A stretch of 35,997 bases of DNA from Ruminococcus sp. GTDB taxonomy: Bacteria; Bacillota; Clostridia; Oscillospirales; Ruminococcaceae. Under the pieces are notes generated by a model, which worked only from the letters and a program-made list of their open reading frames with translations, was not told the origin of the DNA and made no database searches. Where the stretch lies: assembly GCA_017634275.1 (NCBI GenBank), contig JAGBNQ010000056.1:1-35997 (forward strand), given 5' to 3'. Position 1 is the first letter of the stretch. Each line of letters begins with the position of its first letter. Shown here piece after piece: positions 7,789 through 15,825 of this stretch. A program made the translations under genes and the position numbers.

Positions 7789-10059
7789 ATGGAGAAACGT
7801 AAGTTCAGGCGCAACGAAAGCGGCGCGGTTCTGCTGACAGTCTTATGCGTTATGACGATAATGATAATCCTTGTAGGTGCATCAATATCGTTTGTTAACC
7901 TTACAACTGATAAGACCTATAAGACCTTCCAGTCAGAGCAGGCGTATATGACGGCTCAGAGCTGTCTTGAAAGCTTCGTTTACGAGATCGATGAAAGAAC
8001 CAACGCGACAGATGACAAGACTAAGCAGAAAGAGGCTATTGATCAGCTTGAGGCACTTGCAGACGATAACGGCGGCAAGGGCTATGAGTATGATGTTCAG
8101 ATCAATGGCGGAACAGACATTGAAAGAATGGGCAGCTGCACGATAAAGATCGCAAGATATGAGGCTAACAGCTCAATTATCGTAATCACTGCAACTGCAA
8201 AATTCGGCTCCGAAACAGAGCAGGTGGCGGCTTATGTTCAGACGGATACTCTTCCGAGAACAGCAAGCTTTTCAAACGCTATCGAGATCTGTAAGGATAA
8301 CGGCGGTACGCTCAATAACACACACGTTCTGGGCGATATGTCAACTATCACGGGCAAAGAAGTAAATAAGACATATACCCTTGATAACAAGTTCAGCACC
8401 AATGGTAACCTGAACATTTACGGAAACTTAAGCACGGTTTCGCAGGCTAAGATAACTCTTCACGAGGCTTATAACGGCGATGCCCCCGGCTGCCATATAA
8501 TGGTATTCGGTGATAACGGCGACCTCTATCTTGCAAATGATGTGTCGGTAACAACACTTCTTAACAAGACTGAGGACAATACATTCAACTATGTAAACCT
8601 CAGCGGTACTCTTAAAACTGCAAATACCAACACAAGCATCGGCAACCTTGATAAGACGGGCTTTGATGTTGACGTATACTGCACGGGTACTGACCTCTAC
8701 AACTACAAGCAGAGGGGCAATATGTATGTTTATGCAGACTGCGGCCACGGCTCGGCTGAGTTTAAGGTAAACAGCTCGGGTAAGGTTCATATCTACGGCG
8801 ACCTTTATGTTGAGGGTACATTCAATGTTGCAACAAGCGCTGAAACTGAGGTAACAGTACACGGCGATGTTTACTCGACAGGCTCTATCCCTGCTAAGGT
8901 TCAGTGCGAGGACGGCGATACTCACAAGCACCCCAACTCAACATTTGCTAAGACGGGCAGAGCTAAGAGACCTGAGATGTATTCAACTCTTAATGAGTAT
9001 GAGAACTATCCTGAGGACTTTATAGCTAACCCTGACAGCACTAAGGGCATTCTTAAGACTCAGTATAACGCTCTTGCTAATGCTTATGCAAGCGGCGATA
9101 CATCAAAGTATTTCAAGAAATTGTTCGATGATCAGCAGGCAGTTGCAGCAGGCGATTATTACAATGGTCATAAGATGGTAAATGCACCTGATAATAATGG
9201 GAATAATAAAAAAGTAGTTGAAATAACTGACAGTGACGGGAAGGTTTCGCGCTATGCGGCTGTAATAGATCAGTCATGCATAATGACTAACGAGTTTAAG
9301 GACGGCGGCAACGCTGTATATAATAAAACAGGCAACAGCAGCAAGGTTCTTATCCACGTTACAAATAAGGACGTAGTAATTCTTCTTACAAATGAATCGC
9401 AGCTCCAGGACGCAAGCAATATGACATTCGTAGTAAAGAATGATTCGTCTTCAACAGCTCCTCATTTCTGCTACTTTATAACCTATGCAGGCACAAGCGT
9501 TGACTGCAACGGCGAAACAGGAAGATCTAAGTCGCTCCCCGTATCGTTCAACCTCCAGCAGGCATCTATCATAAGCTATGATATCTATGGCAAGCTTGTC
9601 AAGGAAGGCAACGGTGGCTTGCTTTCATATGATAAATCCTTAAAGGACAGCACTAAGGATCCTAACTTTACACTTAACCTTACGGGTAAATCAGCTCTTG
9701 GCGATTATATCCCCGAGCAGGAAAAGATAATCTACCTCTTTACACACGGCTCTAAGTTCTATGCAAGACAGGAATGTATGCATGAAGGTATCATCTACGG
9801 CCCTGAGGCTGAATATGAGTCGGGTACTCAGGCAGGTATCGCAATACCTAAGGTTTGGGTAGACTCTACAGCTGATGCTCCTCAGACAAATGTTAAGATC
9901 ATCAGCCTCGGAATGGTTATATGCTCATCGTTTAATAACCAGAACGAATCCTACTATGCATTCAACGAGCCTGACCCGAATAGCTGTATGGGTAATGCTA
10001 AGAAGGGCAGATCGGATCAGCTCAGCGGCTACAAGCTTAAGAGATTTGAGCATCATTAA
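7789..10059 (+). CDS. Giant PilX-like pilus protein with beta-solenoid-type ectodomain
   Basis: The start is the ATG at 7789, with AGAAAGGTGG before it, rather than the GTG at 7762; this gives 756 residues. The N-terminus reads RRNESG then AVLLTVLCVMTIMIILVGAS. That is a PilX-type class III signal followed by the hydrophobic spine, with cleavage expected after Gly and no glutamate at position 5. PilX-like minor pilins are usually under 250 residues, so this is several times longer. The ectodomain has many short strands of the kind VHIYGDLYVEGTF and VTVHGDVYSTGS (around 335-370), resembling bactofilin-like or beta-helical folds. Inference: surface-exposed, processed by the peptidase at 13083, acting as a pilus tip or adhesin. 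The fold needs a structure prediction. Confidence 0.75.
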   Translation: MEKRKFRRNESGAVLLTVLCVMTIMIILVGASISFVNLTTDKTYKTFQSEQAYMTAQSCLESFVYEIDERTNATDDKTKQKEAIDQLEALADDNGGKGYEYDVQINGGTDIERMGSCTIKIARYEANSSIIVITATAKFGSETEQVAAYVQTDTLPRTASFSNAIEICKDNGGTLNNTHVLGDMSTITGKEVNKTYTLDNKFSTNGNLNIYGNLSTVSQAKITLHEAYNGDAPGCHIMVFGDNGDLYLANDVSVTTLLNKTEDNTFNYVNLSGTLKTANTNTSIGNLDKTGFDVDVYCTGTDLYNYKQRGNMYVYADCGHGSAEFKVNSSGKVHIYGDLYVEGTFNVATSAETEVTVHGDVYSTGSIPAKVQCEDGDTHKHPNSTFAKTGRAKRPEMYSTLNEYENYPEDFIANPDSTKGILKTQYNALANAYASGDTSKYFKKLFDDQQAVAAGDYYNGHKMVNAPDNNGNNKKVVEITDSDGKVSRYAAVIDQSCIMTNEFKDGGNAVYNKTGNSSKVLIHVTNKDVVILLTNESQLQDASNMTFVVKNDSSSTAPHFCYFITYAGTSVDCNGETGRSKSLPVSFNLQQASIISYDIYGKLVKEGNGGLLSYDKSLKDSTKDPNFTLNLTGKSALGDYIPEQEKIIYLFTHGSKFYARQECMHEGIIYGPEAEYESGTQAGIAIPKVWVDSTADAPQTNVKIISLGMVICSSFNNQNESYYAFNEPDPNSCMGNAKKGRSDQLSGYKLKRFEHH

Positions 10060-10080
10060 TCAACGAAAGGAGCGTTCTAA

Positions 10081-10953
10081 ATGACAGGTATAAATAAGAA
10101 CGAAAAAGGAATGACTCTTGTTGAGATAATCGTTGCTACGGCTGTATTTTCCATTATGACCGCGATTCTTTTCACCTCTATCCTCTATGCGATAAAGGCA
10201 AATAAGGAAAGCTTTTATTCGGGCAAGGAAATACAGATGCAGATGAACTCTGCTGAAAGATATGATAAGAATAAGACCCTTTTCGATAATAAGGTAGTAA
10301 AGTACAGATTCGGTCCTGCACATGATAATCACCCCGATTATTATATAGACTTTACTCAGACTACGGACGGCGTGTCAACAGGTCATCCGAGCAGCTATGA
10401 ATTTGAAAACAACAATGTTTACTCCTATATGGCGGTTGCAGGTGTCGAGGACAGAACGGCAACATATCAGATGAGATTTTTCAAGGCTGAAAACTCTGCA
10501 ACGTTCGATCCTTCAAAGGGTGAATATTGGATGCAGTTCTATAATTATTCCAGCACGGATCTACAGCATGAGGCAACACCTAACACTTCCGAAGGAGTTA
10601 AGCTGTTTGATTTCTACGGCAATGCATTCCCTAAGGGCTATGCAGGAATTAGCAAAGCTGACGTAACGGGTGTATGCACATACACCGTAGGTCTTGATAT
10701 CAGCAACTATGATCCGTCAAGCGGTGAGCCGCTGTTCCTTTACGGTGATTGGAATAACGATTATTTCTCGGGGCTTACCTCTTATACACCTACAGCAGGC
10801 AGAGATCTTTTGTTCACATACAATGATCTTAATGAATTCTGCGCTGTAGATACAAACGGTAACCGCACGGGTTATATCAACATTTATTACTGCGACGGTC
10901 AGTTTATGAGTGAGAACCAAATGAGGGCTGCTCACCCCGAGCTGCTGGGCTAA
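10081..10953 (+). CDS. Prepilin-like protein with type IV pilin signal
   Basis: A 290-residue protein starting with KNEKG, cleaved before MTLVEIIVATAVFSI. This is a canonical class III signal with Glu at mature position 5 and a hydrophobic helix of about 25 residues. The ectodomain (about 45-290) is rich in Tyr, Asn and Asp, and I recognise no named domain; the length is greater than the usual 130-200 for pilins. GAAAGGAG precedes the ATG. It lies 21 bp after the PilX-like gene and 12 bp before the next prepilin, so the three are cotranscribed. It is probably a minor pilin or pseudopilin; a major pilin role is not excluded. Confidence 0.85.
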   Translation: MTGINKNEKGMTLVEIIVATAVFSIMTAILFTSILYAIKANKESFYSGKEIQMQMNSAERYDKNKTLFDNKVVKYRFGPAHDNHPDYYIDFTQTTDGVSTGHPSSYEFENNNVYSYMAVAGVEDRTATYQMRFFKAENSATFDPSKGEYWMQFYNYSSTDLQHEATPNTSEGVKLFDFYGNAFPKGYAGISKADVTGVCTYTVGLDISNYDPSSGEPLFLYGDWNNDYFSGLTSYTPTAGRDLLFTYNDLNEFCAVDTNGNRTGYINIYYCDGQFMSENQMRAAHPELLG

Positions 10954-10965
10954 GGAGGGTAAAGT

Positions 10966-12945
10966 ATGAAAAAGAAGAATAATTCAGGTTTTACCCTTGT
11001 AGAGCTTATCGTTGTTATCGCACTTTTAACATTTATGATGGGCGCGATATTAAGGCTTATGGACCCTATAAGAAACGTTTATCACGATACTCTTGATACG
11101 GTAAACACTAAAACTACGGGCGAGACTATGATAAGCTATGTTGAGGATAAGGTGAGATATTCCACCAACGTTCTTGTTCTTAAAAACTACGTTGGCGTTC
11201 CTCAGATATCGCAGGTCCCCGGAACTTCAAATGTAAAGGTCGGCTCAAGTAAGTTTACTTACTCTAATGTAATGATAGTCGATAACACAAATATCAGAGG
11301 CTATGCGCTTTCTGATTATGCAGGCGATTCGGCAAGCAAATATGCAAGAAAAGGCTGCAAGGGCGCTATCTACGAGATAAAGAATCTCGGCGATTCCTCC
11401 TATATCGACATATCAAAGGCAACAACGGGTACTCTTGGTGAGGATATCTACGGCGATTATACTCATGATATCGACCTTGATGTTATCCCTGATGCAGATG
11501 ACCCGACAATGCAGTATTTAAAGCTTGATGTTCTCTCATCTCCTATGGAGTATGACGGCTCAACATATGTAAAGAGCGATGAGAACACCTTCAAGGCTGA
11601 CAGATCTTTTGACCTTGTAAATATCAACCTCAGCGAAAAAATGAATCGTACTGATGCATTTGCTGTTGATGATATAGCAAGCAAGGGCGGCTGCCTTGAT
11701 TTTGAGGCTGACAGCAGCCTTTATTCCGAGATACCTCAGGTAACAGCTACCCCTTCGGGACTTACTTCTTATCAGGAGAAGTTCTATGACACGAGCAACC
11801 CGAACAATAAGTATACTTATCTGTTCTTTGTTGTAAACAGAGCTGACGCTGAGGAATGTGTCGTTTCACTTATCTATGACCCGAACGACCCCGATTCAAG
11901 CTATGCAGGAACGAGCTATCCTCGTACATTCAAGGTAAGCCCCGGTGATACACTTGATTCAGCTGCTATTACAACACTTAAATCTCTTCCTTCAAGAGCG
12001 CACATGGACGGTCCGTTCTTCTATGACGGAAACGGTCAGATAGATCTTGACACCTATACGTTTATGACGAGTACGCTGCTGAGGATAGTTTACCTTGATA
12101 ACGGCTCATCTACGATGCATGATGTTAATTTCTATATGCCTGACGGAACAACGCTTATAACCACAAAGCAGGTTTATAACGACAGCGTTGTAGGTAATAT
12201 CCTTCCCGATCTGCCGGCAGGAACATACGATGAAAACAAGCAGTATGTTGAGTGGGTAGAGATGTCTACGGGTCAGTCGGCATCGACATATATGATCCAT
12301 GCTGATGCACCTTCACCGACAGACCCCGTTCCGAAACTGACGGTTAACTATAAGCCTATCATTCATGATAAGTGCCTTGTTAGATTTAAGGAAAATGGCT
12401 GGATAGACCCTGCTAATGACCAGTATGTTAAGCCCGGTGAGATTGCAGGCGAGCCTTCAATAACAGTTACTCCGCCTGCTGACAAGGTGTTTGATAACTG
12501 GTACTATAACGGCGAAAAACGCGAAAACTGTGCAATCAGCGATAACCCTACAGTTTTTGAGGCTAAGTTTAAGGATAAGCCTGCGGCGATCAACGGTTGG
12601 ACAATGACTGCTGCGGTTACTAACAACGGAACACAAGATAATATCTGGACAGGTTCGGCAAATGTTACTTGCCTTAGATATTCCTTCCTGCTTACCTTCA
12701 ACAATTCGACTCCCGACGCAAAAATTAGCCATTTCTCTGTTAAGCTTAAGCTTAGCGAGGCATCTAATTTAGTAAGTGTATATAACGTTTCTATATCAGG
12801 AAATGGCACAAGAGAAATAACTCTTTCACCGTCTGTTTGGAACCAGATTCAGGACGGCGGTACACATAACCTCAATAATGCCGATTTCTATTTCACCAAT
12901 ACAAATACGGTGATTGAGAGCGTTGAGCTTGTATCAGTAAGTTGA
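10966..12945 (+). CDS. Giant prepilin with InlB-type repeats and a C-terminal beta-sandwich-like domain
   Basis: The protein has 659 residues. The N-terminus KKKNNSG then FTLVELIVVIALLTFM is a textbook prepilin signal (Glu at mature +5). The middle (about 40-380) is an unassigned ectodomain. Two stretches at about 384-455 and 468-545 look like Listeria-Bacteroides (InlB B / Flg_new) repeats: VNFYMPDGTTLITTKQV... and LVRFKENGW...VFDNWYYNGEKR. The last about 115 residues, starting INGWTMTAAVTNNGT and ending IESVELVSVS, have the look of a carbohydrate-binding-module beta-sandwich, which I cannot assign to a family. AAGGAGG precedes the ATG. It is last in the pilus operon, followed by a terminator at 12990. 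Inference: an adhesive pilin; type IV pilin-like proteins have been linked to cellulose adhesion in Ruminococcus albus. Confidence 0.82.
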   Translation: MKKKNNSGFTLVELIVVIALLTFMMGAILRLMDPIRNVYHDTLDTVNTKTTGETMISYVEDKVRYSTNVLVLKNYVGVPQISQVPGTSNVKVGSSKFTYSNVMIVDNTNIRGYALSDYAGDSASKYARKGCKGAIYEIKNLGDSSYIDISKATTGTLGEDIYGDYTHDIDLDVIPDADDPTMQYLKLDVLSSPMEYDGSTYVKSDENTFKADRSFDLVNINLSEKMNRTDAFAVDDIASKGGCLDFEADSSLYSEIPQVTATPSGLTSYQEKFYDTSNPNNKYTYLFFVVNRADAEECVVSLIYDPNDPDSSYAGTSYPRTFKVSPGDTLDSAAITTLKSLPSRAHMDGPFFYDGNGQIDLDTYTFMTSTLLRIVYLDNGSSTMHDVNFYMPDGTTLITTKQVYNDSVVGNILPDLPAGTYDENKQYVEWVEMSTGQSASTYMIHADAPSPTDPVPKLTVNYKPIIHDKCLVRFKENGWIDPANDQYVKPGEIAGEPSITVTPPADKVFDNWYYNGEKRENCAISDNPTVFEAKFKDKPAAINGWTMTAAVTNNGTQDNIWTGSANVTCLRYSFLLTFNNSTPDAKISHFSVKLKLSEASNLVSVYNVSISGNGTREITLSPSVWNQIQDGGTHNLNNADFYFTNTNTVIESVELVSVS

Positions 12946-12955
12946 TAACATTTCA

Positions 12956-12979
12956 CAGACAGGCAGCAATGTCTGTCTG
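12956..12979 (+). other. Small hairpin after the pilin operon
   Basis: CAGACAG (12956-12962) pairs with CTGTCTG (12973-12979). It stacks directly against the longer terminator hairpin that begins at 12980 and may protect the 3' end of the pilin mRNA. Confidence 0.45.
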
Positions 12980-13031
12980 CTGAAAAGAGCCCCTTAACCG
13001 AATAGAAAAGCGGCTAAGAGGTTCTTTTCAG
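12980..13031 (+). terminator. Terminator of the pilC-to-prepilin operon
   Basis: A long imperfect stem of about 21 positions pairs 12980-13000 with 13011-13031, with two mismatches and one G-U pair. The inner GC-rich part (12990-13000 with 13011-13021) followed by TTCTTTT behaves as an intrinsic terminator for the plus strand. Confidence 0.65.
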
Positions 13032-13035
13032 TAAT

Positions 13036-13066
13036 AAAAAAATTCCCGAACATTTCTGTTCGGGAA
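13036..13066 (-). terminator. Rho-independent terminator of pilD (minus strand)
   Basis: Perfect 10-bp stem TTCCCGAACA/TGTTCGGGAA (13043-13052/13057-13066) with a 4-nt loop. On the minus strand it is followed by seven Ts (13042-13036). It lies 17 bp beyond the pilD stop. Confidence 0.85.
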
Positions 13067-13082
13067 AATTTAGGCTTTATTT

Positions 13083-13904
13083 TCAGTTGTTTGGGAAAGT
13101 GAAATTGAGGTAAAGGTTGCTAAGCTGCTGACCCCATATAGCGGCTATCGCAACACCTACCGAAAGCCAAGGGCCAAAGGCAAATACCGAATCACCGCTT
13201 TTGTGCTTTTGGATAATTCCTGCAACAGAGCCCGTGATGAGTGCGATGAAAAGCGCTATAAGCGCACCGCCCACACCTAAGAAAGCACCGCAGGCAGCCA
13301 TGAGGTAAACATCACCTCTGCCCATTGCTTTGCCTTTTGATAAAAGCTCAATGAGCAGCAGCGGAACGCTTACGGCAAACAGGCCTATAAGCTGAGATAC
13401 CCACGGCTTGTCGCTTACATTGCCGCTCATAGTGGTTATGTAAGGGTAGTCGGAGAAGAAAAACTCCAAAACCGCAAGAATGGCTATGAAAATAACAACG
13501 TAGTTTGAGATGAGCTGAGTGTCCCAGTCCATAAAGAAAACAACTATGAGGGCTGAGAATAAAAGACAAACGAGGATCGCGTGCAGGGGGTACTGCATTA
13601 CGTCATAGTAGAAGAACACCGCTAAATAAAGCAAGGCGTTGAGTGTTTCAACTACCGTATAGCGCGGGGAAATAGGTGCGCCGCAGCTGCGGCATTTGCC
13701 TTTTAAAATACACCAGCTGACTATCGGGATAAGATCGCGCCTTTTGATCTCTTCACCGCAGGTCATGCAGTGTGAATTCCGTTTTGTAAGTGATTCTTCC
13801 TTTGGCAGACGGTAGATGCAGACATTTAAAAAGCTGCCGATGCTTGCGCCAAACAAAAATACAAAGGTATAGATCACTATATAATATGGTAAAAGTTCAG
13901 CCAT
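13083..13904 (-). CDS. pilD: Type IV prepilin peptidase / N-methyltransferase
   Basis: This GxGD-family membrane aspartyl peptidase cleaves class III signals and N-methylates mature pilins. It has 273 residues. The N-terminal domain carries the zinc-type tetracysteine motif C46-x2-C49 and C71-x2-C74, marking the bifunctional form. The catalytic aspartates are in DWD (126-128) and in the GRGD motif (D198). About six to eight hydrophobic segments fill the rest. AAGGAGG stands before the ATG. It is transcribed against the surrounding pilus genes, and its promoter region is shared with pilB. Its substrates are probably the three prepilins encoded just upstream of it in the window. The call is secure. 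Confidence 0.95.
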   Translation of the reverse strand: MAELLPYYIVIYTFVFLFGASIGSFLNVCIYRLPKEESLTKRNSHCMTCGEEIKRRDLIPIVSWCILKGKCRSCGAPISPRYTVVETLNALLYLAVFFYYDVMQYPLHAILVCLLFSALIVVFFMDWDTQLISNYVVIFIAILAVLEFFFSDYPYITTMSGNVSDKPWVSQLIGLFAVSVPLLLIELLSKGKAMGRGDVYLMAACGAFLGVGGALIALFIALITGSVAGIIQKHKSGDSVFAFGPWLSVGVAIAAIWGQQLSNLYLNFTFPNN

Positions 13905-13927
13905 ATCAAGTCCTCCTTAAATAACAT

Positions 13928-13955
13928 TACATATATTTTAACATATTTTTGTAAA
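13928..13955 (-). promoter_or_regulatory. Possible pilD promoter, overlapping the pilB promoter
   Basis: On the minus strand, TTTACA (13955-13950) and TATGTA (13933-13928) are 16 bp apart. The -35 overlaps the -35 of the pilB promoter on the other strand, so a single bound regulator could affect both genes. The -10 is imperfect. Confidence 0.35.
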
Positions 13956-13976
13956 CTTATCAAGTGGTTTTATAAA
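13949..13976 (+). promoter_or_regulatory. Probable pilB-pilT promoter
   Basis: TTGTAA (13949-13954) and TATAAA (13971-13976) are 16 bp apart. The expected start of transcription near 13983 coincides with the first base of the leader pseudoknot. Confidence 0.5.
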
Positions 13977-13982
13977 TTTATA

Positions 13983-14040
13983 GAGGGTGTGCGCAGCAAC
14001 ACTCTCGGGGTCATGACCCTTTGCAAAATCCAATGCTGCG
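13983..14040 (+). promoter_or_regulatory. Candidate H-type pseudoknot in the pilB leader (possible riboswitch or protein-binding RNA)
   Basis: Stem 1 pairs 13983-13990 with 13999-14006 (8 bp, one G-U). Seven of its eight loop bases, CGCAGCA (13992-13998), are perfectly complementary to TGCTGCG (14034-14040), giving stem 2. Loop 1 is one base, there is no base between the stems, and loop 3 is 27 nt with its own small hairpin GGGT/ACCC (14008-14011/14016-14019) and an A-rich tail. This is textbook H-type geometry. The stem 2 strand ends right before AGAAGGAG (14041-14048), the ribosome binding site. It does not match any riboswitch consensus I can recall; a nested alternative fold using only stem 2 is possible. 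Confidence 0.5.
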
Positions 14041-14058
14041 AGAAGGAGTAATCTACCC

Positions 14059-15741
14059 ATGAGAAATGGACCTATCGGACAGTATCTTGTTGAGAAAAAG
14101 CTCATTACTGAGGAACAGCTCCAGCAGGTTCTTGCCAAGCAGAAGGAATCAAAGGGTAAGCTTTTCGGTGACGTAATCACCGAGATGCGCTTTATTTCGG
14201 AGGAGGACTTTGCAAAGGTTCTCGCTGAAAGACTTAACGTTCCTTACTGCGATCTTGAAAACACCACGCTTTTGCCTGATGTTGTCAAGAAGATCCCTGA
14301 GGCTACAGCAAGAAAATATACGGTAATCGCCGTAAGCAAGATGGGCAAGCGAATGACCGTCGCTACCAATGACCCTATCAACTTCTATGTGTTTGAGGAC
14401 TTAAGAGTTTTAACGGGCTGTAATATCAACCCCGTTTTGGCAACTAAATCCTCAATATCCAAGGCAATTGGTAAGATGTATTCTGAGGGTCAGGCAAGCG
14501 CCGTTGTTCAGGAGGCTGAGCAGGAGTTTGTTGATGAAGAGGAAGAGCTTGACCTTAACAATATCGACCTCTCCGCTGAGAGGATCGATTCCGCGCCTAT
14601 CGTTAAGCTTGCAACGGCTATCGTTGAAAACGCTTACCGTCAGGACTGCTCCGATATTCATATCGAGCCGTTTAAGAACCAGACTAAGATCAGAATAAGA
14701 ATTAACTCTGACCTTGTTGAGATGATGACTCTTTCACCTCAGCTCCATAACGCGCTCGTTACTCGTTATAAGATCTTAAGCGGAATGAACATCGCTGAAA
14801 AGCGTATACCGCAGGACGGCCGTATGTCGCAGGTAATAGACGGCACTACCGTTGACCTTCGTGTATCCAACCTTCCGATGGTTTACGGTGAAAAGGTCGT
14901 TCTCCGTATTCTTGCAGGCGACAGCGCTGTCAGAAAAATTCAGGATCTTGGTATGACTGACTATAACTACCAGAGATTCCTTGACTGCCTTAAGGTTCCG
15001 CAGGGCGTTGTACTTGTTACCGGACCTACAGGTTCAGGTAAATCTACTACCCTTTACGCGGCTCTCGGTGAAAAGGCTAAGCCTAACCTTAACGTTATCA
15101 CCGTTGAGGACCCTGTAGAAAAGAAGATAGATAATATCAACCAGTGTCAGATAAACGAAAAAGCAGGCATGACCTTTGATGCGGCTCTTCGTTCTATCCT
15201 TCGTCAGGACCCTGACATCATAATGGTCGGTGAGATGCGTGACTCGGAGACTGCATCTATCGCTATCCGTGCGGCTATCACGGGTCACTTGGTTCTTTCG
15301 ACACTTCATACAAATGACGCATCGTCAACCGTAACAAGACTTGTTGATATGGGCGTTGAGCCTTACATGGTCGCAACATCTCTTATCGGTATCGTTGCTC
15401 AGCGTCTTACTAAGGTGCTTTGCCCCGATTGTAAGAAGAGCAGAATGTCAACAGATCAGGATAATGAGCTTATGGGTATTGACCACTCGATAGAGGTATT
15501 TGACCCTGTCGGCTGCCCTAAGTGCAATAATATGGGCTATAGGGGCAGAACGGCTATCCATGAGATACTTCTGAATACCCCCGAGATGATGGAGCTTATC
15601 ACCGCAGGCGCAAGAGCATCTGAGATTTCTGTTCTTGCTAAAAAGCAGGGAATGCTGCTGCTTCGTGATAACGTTTCTACGCTCGTTCAGCAGGGCAAGA
15701 CATCGATAGCTGAGCTTGTGCGTGTTACCTACGCGGTGTAA
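14059..15741 (+). CDS. pilB: Type IV pilus extension ATPase PilB
   Basis: Hexameric GspE-family ATPase that powers pilus extension from the cytoplasmic side of PilC; 560 residues. It has an N-terminal MshEN/T2SSE-N domain (about 1-150) and an acidic linker near 160-180. Walker A GPTGSGKST lies at 322-330, followed by an Asp box, a Walker B region (DPDIIMVGEMRD) and a His box (TGHLVLSTLHTND). The zinc-binding cysteines are C455, C458, C486 and C489. The MshEN arginine usually needed for c-di-GMP appears as Pro5 (PIGQYLV), so ligand binding is doubtful. AGAAGGAG lies 10 bases before the ATG and follows the leader pseudoknot. pilT follows after 84 bp. The call is secure. Confidence 0.96.
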   Translation: MRNGPIGQYLVEKKLITEEQLQQVLAKQKESKGKLFGDVITEMRFISEEDFAKVLAERLNVPYCDLENTTLLPDVVKKIPEATARKYTVIAVSKMGKRMTVATNDPINFYVFEDLRVLTGCNINPVLATKSSISKAIGKMYSEGQASAVVQEAEQEFVDEEEELDLNNIDLSAERIDSAPIVKLATAIVENAYRQDCSDIHIEPFKNQTKIRIRINSDLVEMMTLSPQLHNALVTRYKILSGMNIAEKRIPQDGRMSQVIDGTTVDLRVSNLPMVYGEKVVLRILAGDSAVRKIQDLGMTDYNYQRFLDCLKVPQGVVLVTGPTGSGKSTTLYAALGEKAKPNLNVITVEDPVEKKIDNINQCQINEKAGMTFDAALRSILRQDPDIIMVGEMRDSETASIAIRAAITGHLVLSTLHTNDASSTVTRLVDMGVEPYMVATSLIGIVAQRLTKVLCPDCKKSRMSTDQDNELMGIDHSIEVFDPVGCPKCNNMGYRGRTAIHEILLNTPEMMELITAGARASEISVLAKKQGMLLLRDNVSTLVQQGKTSIAELVRVTYAV

Positions 15742-15825
15742 TAGTCCGCTATTTTGGATATTTGGAATTTATAGGGGAGTAAAGTATTTACCCCGCAAAA
15801 ATAAATGCAATGGAGGAAAACAATT

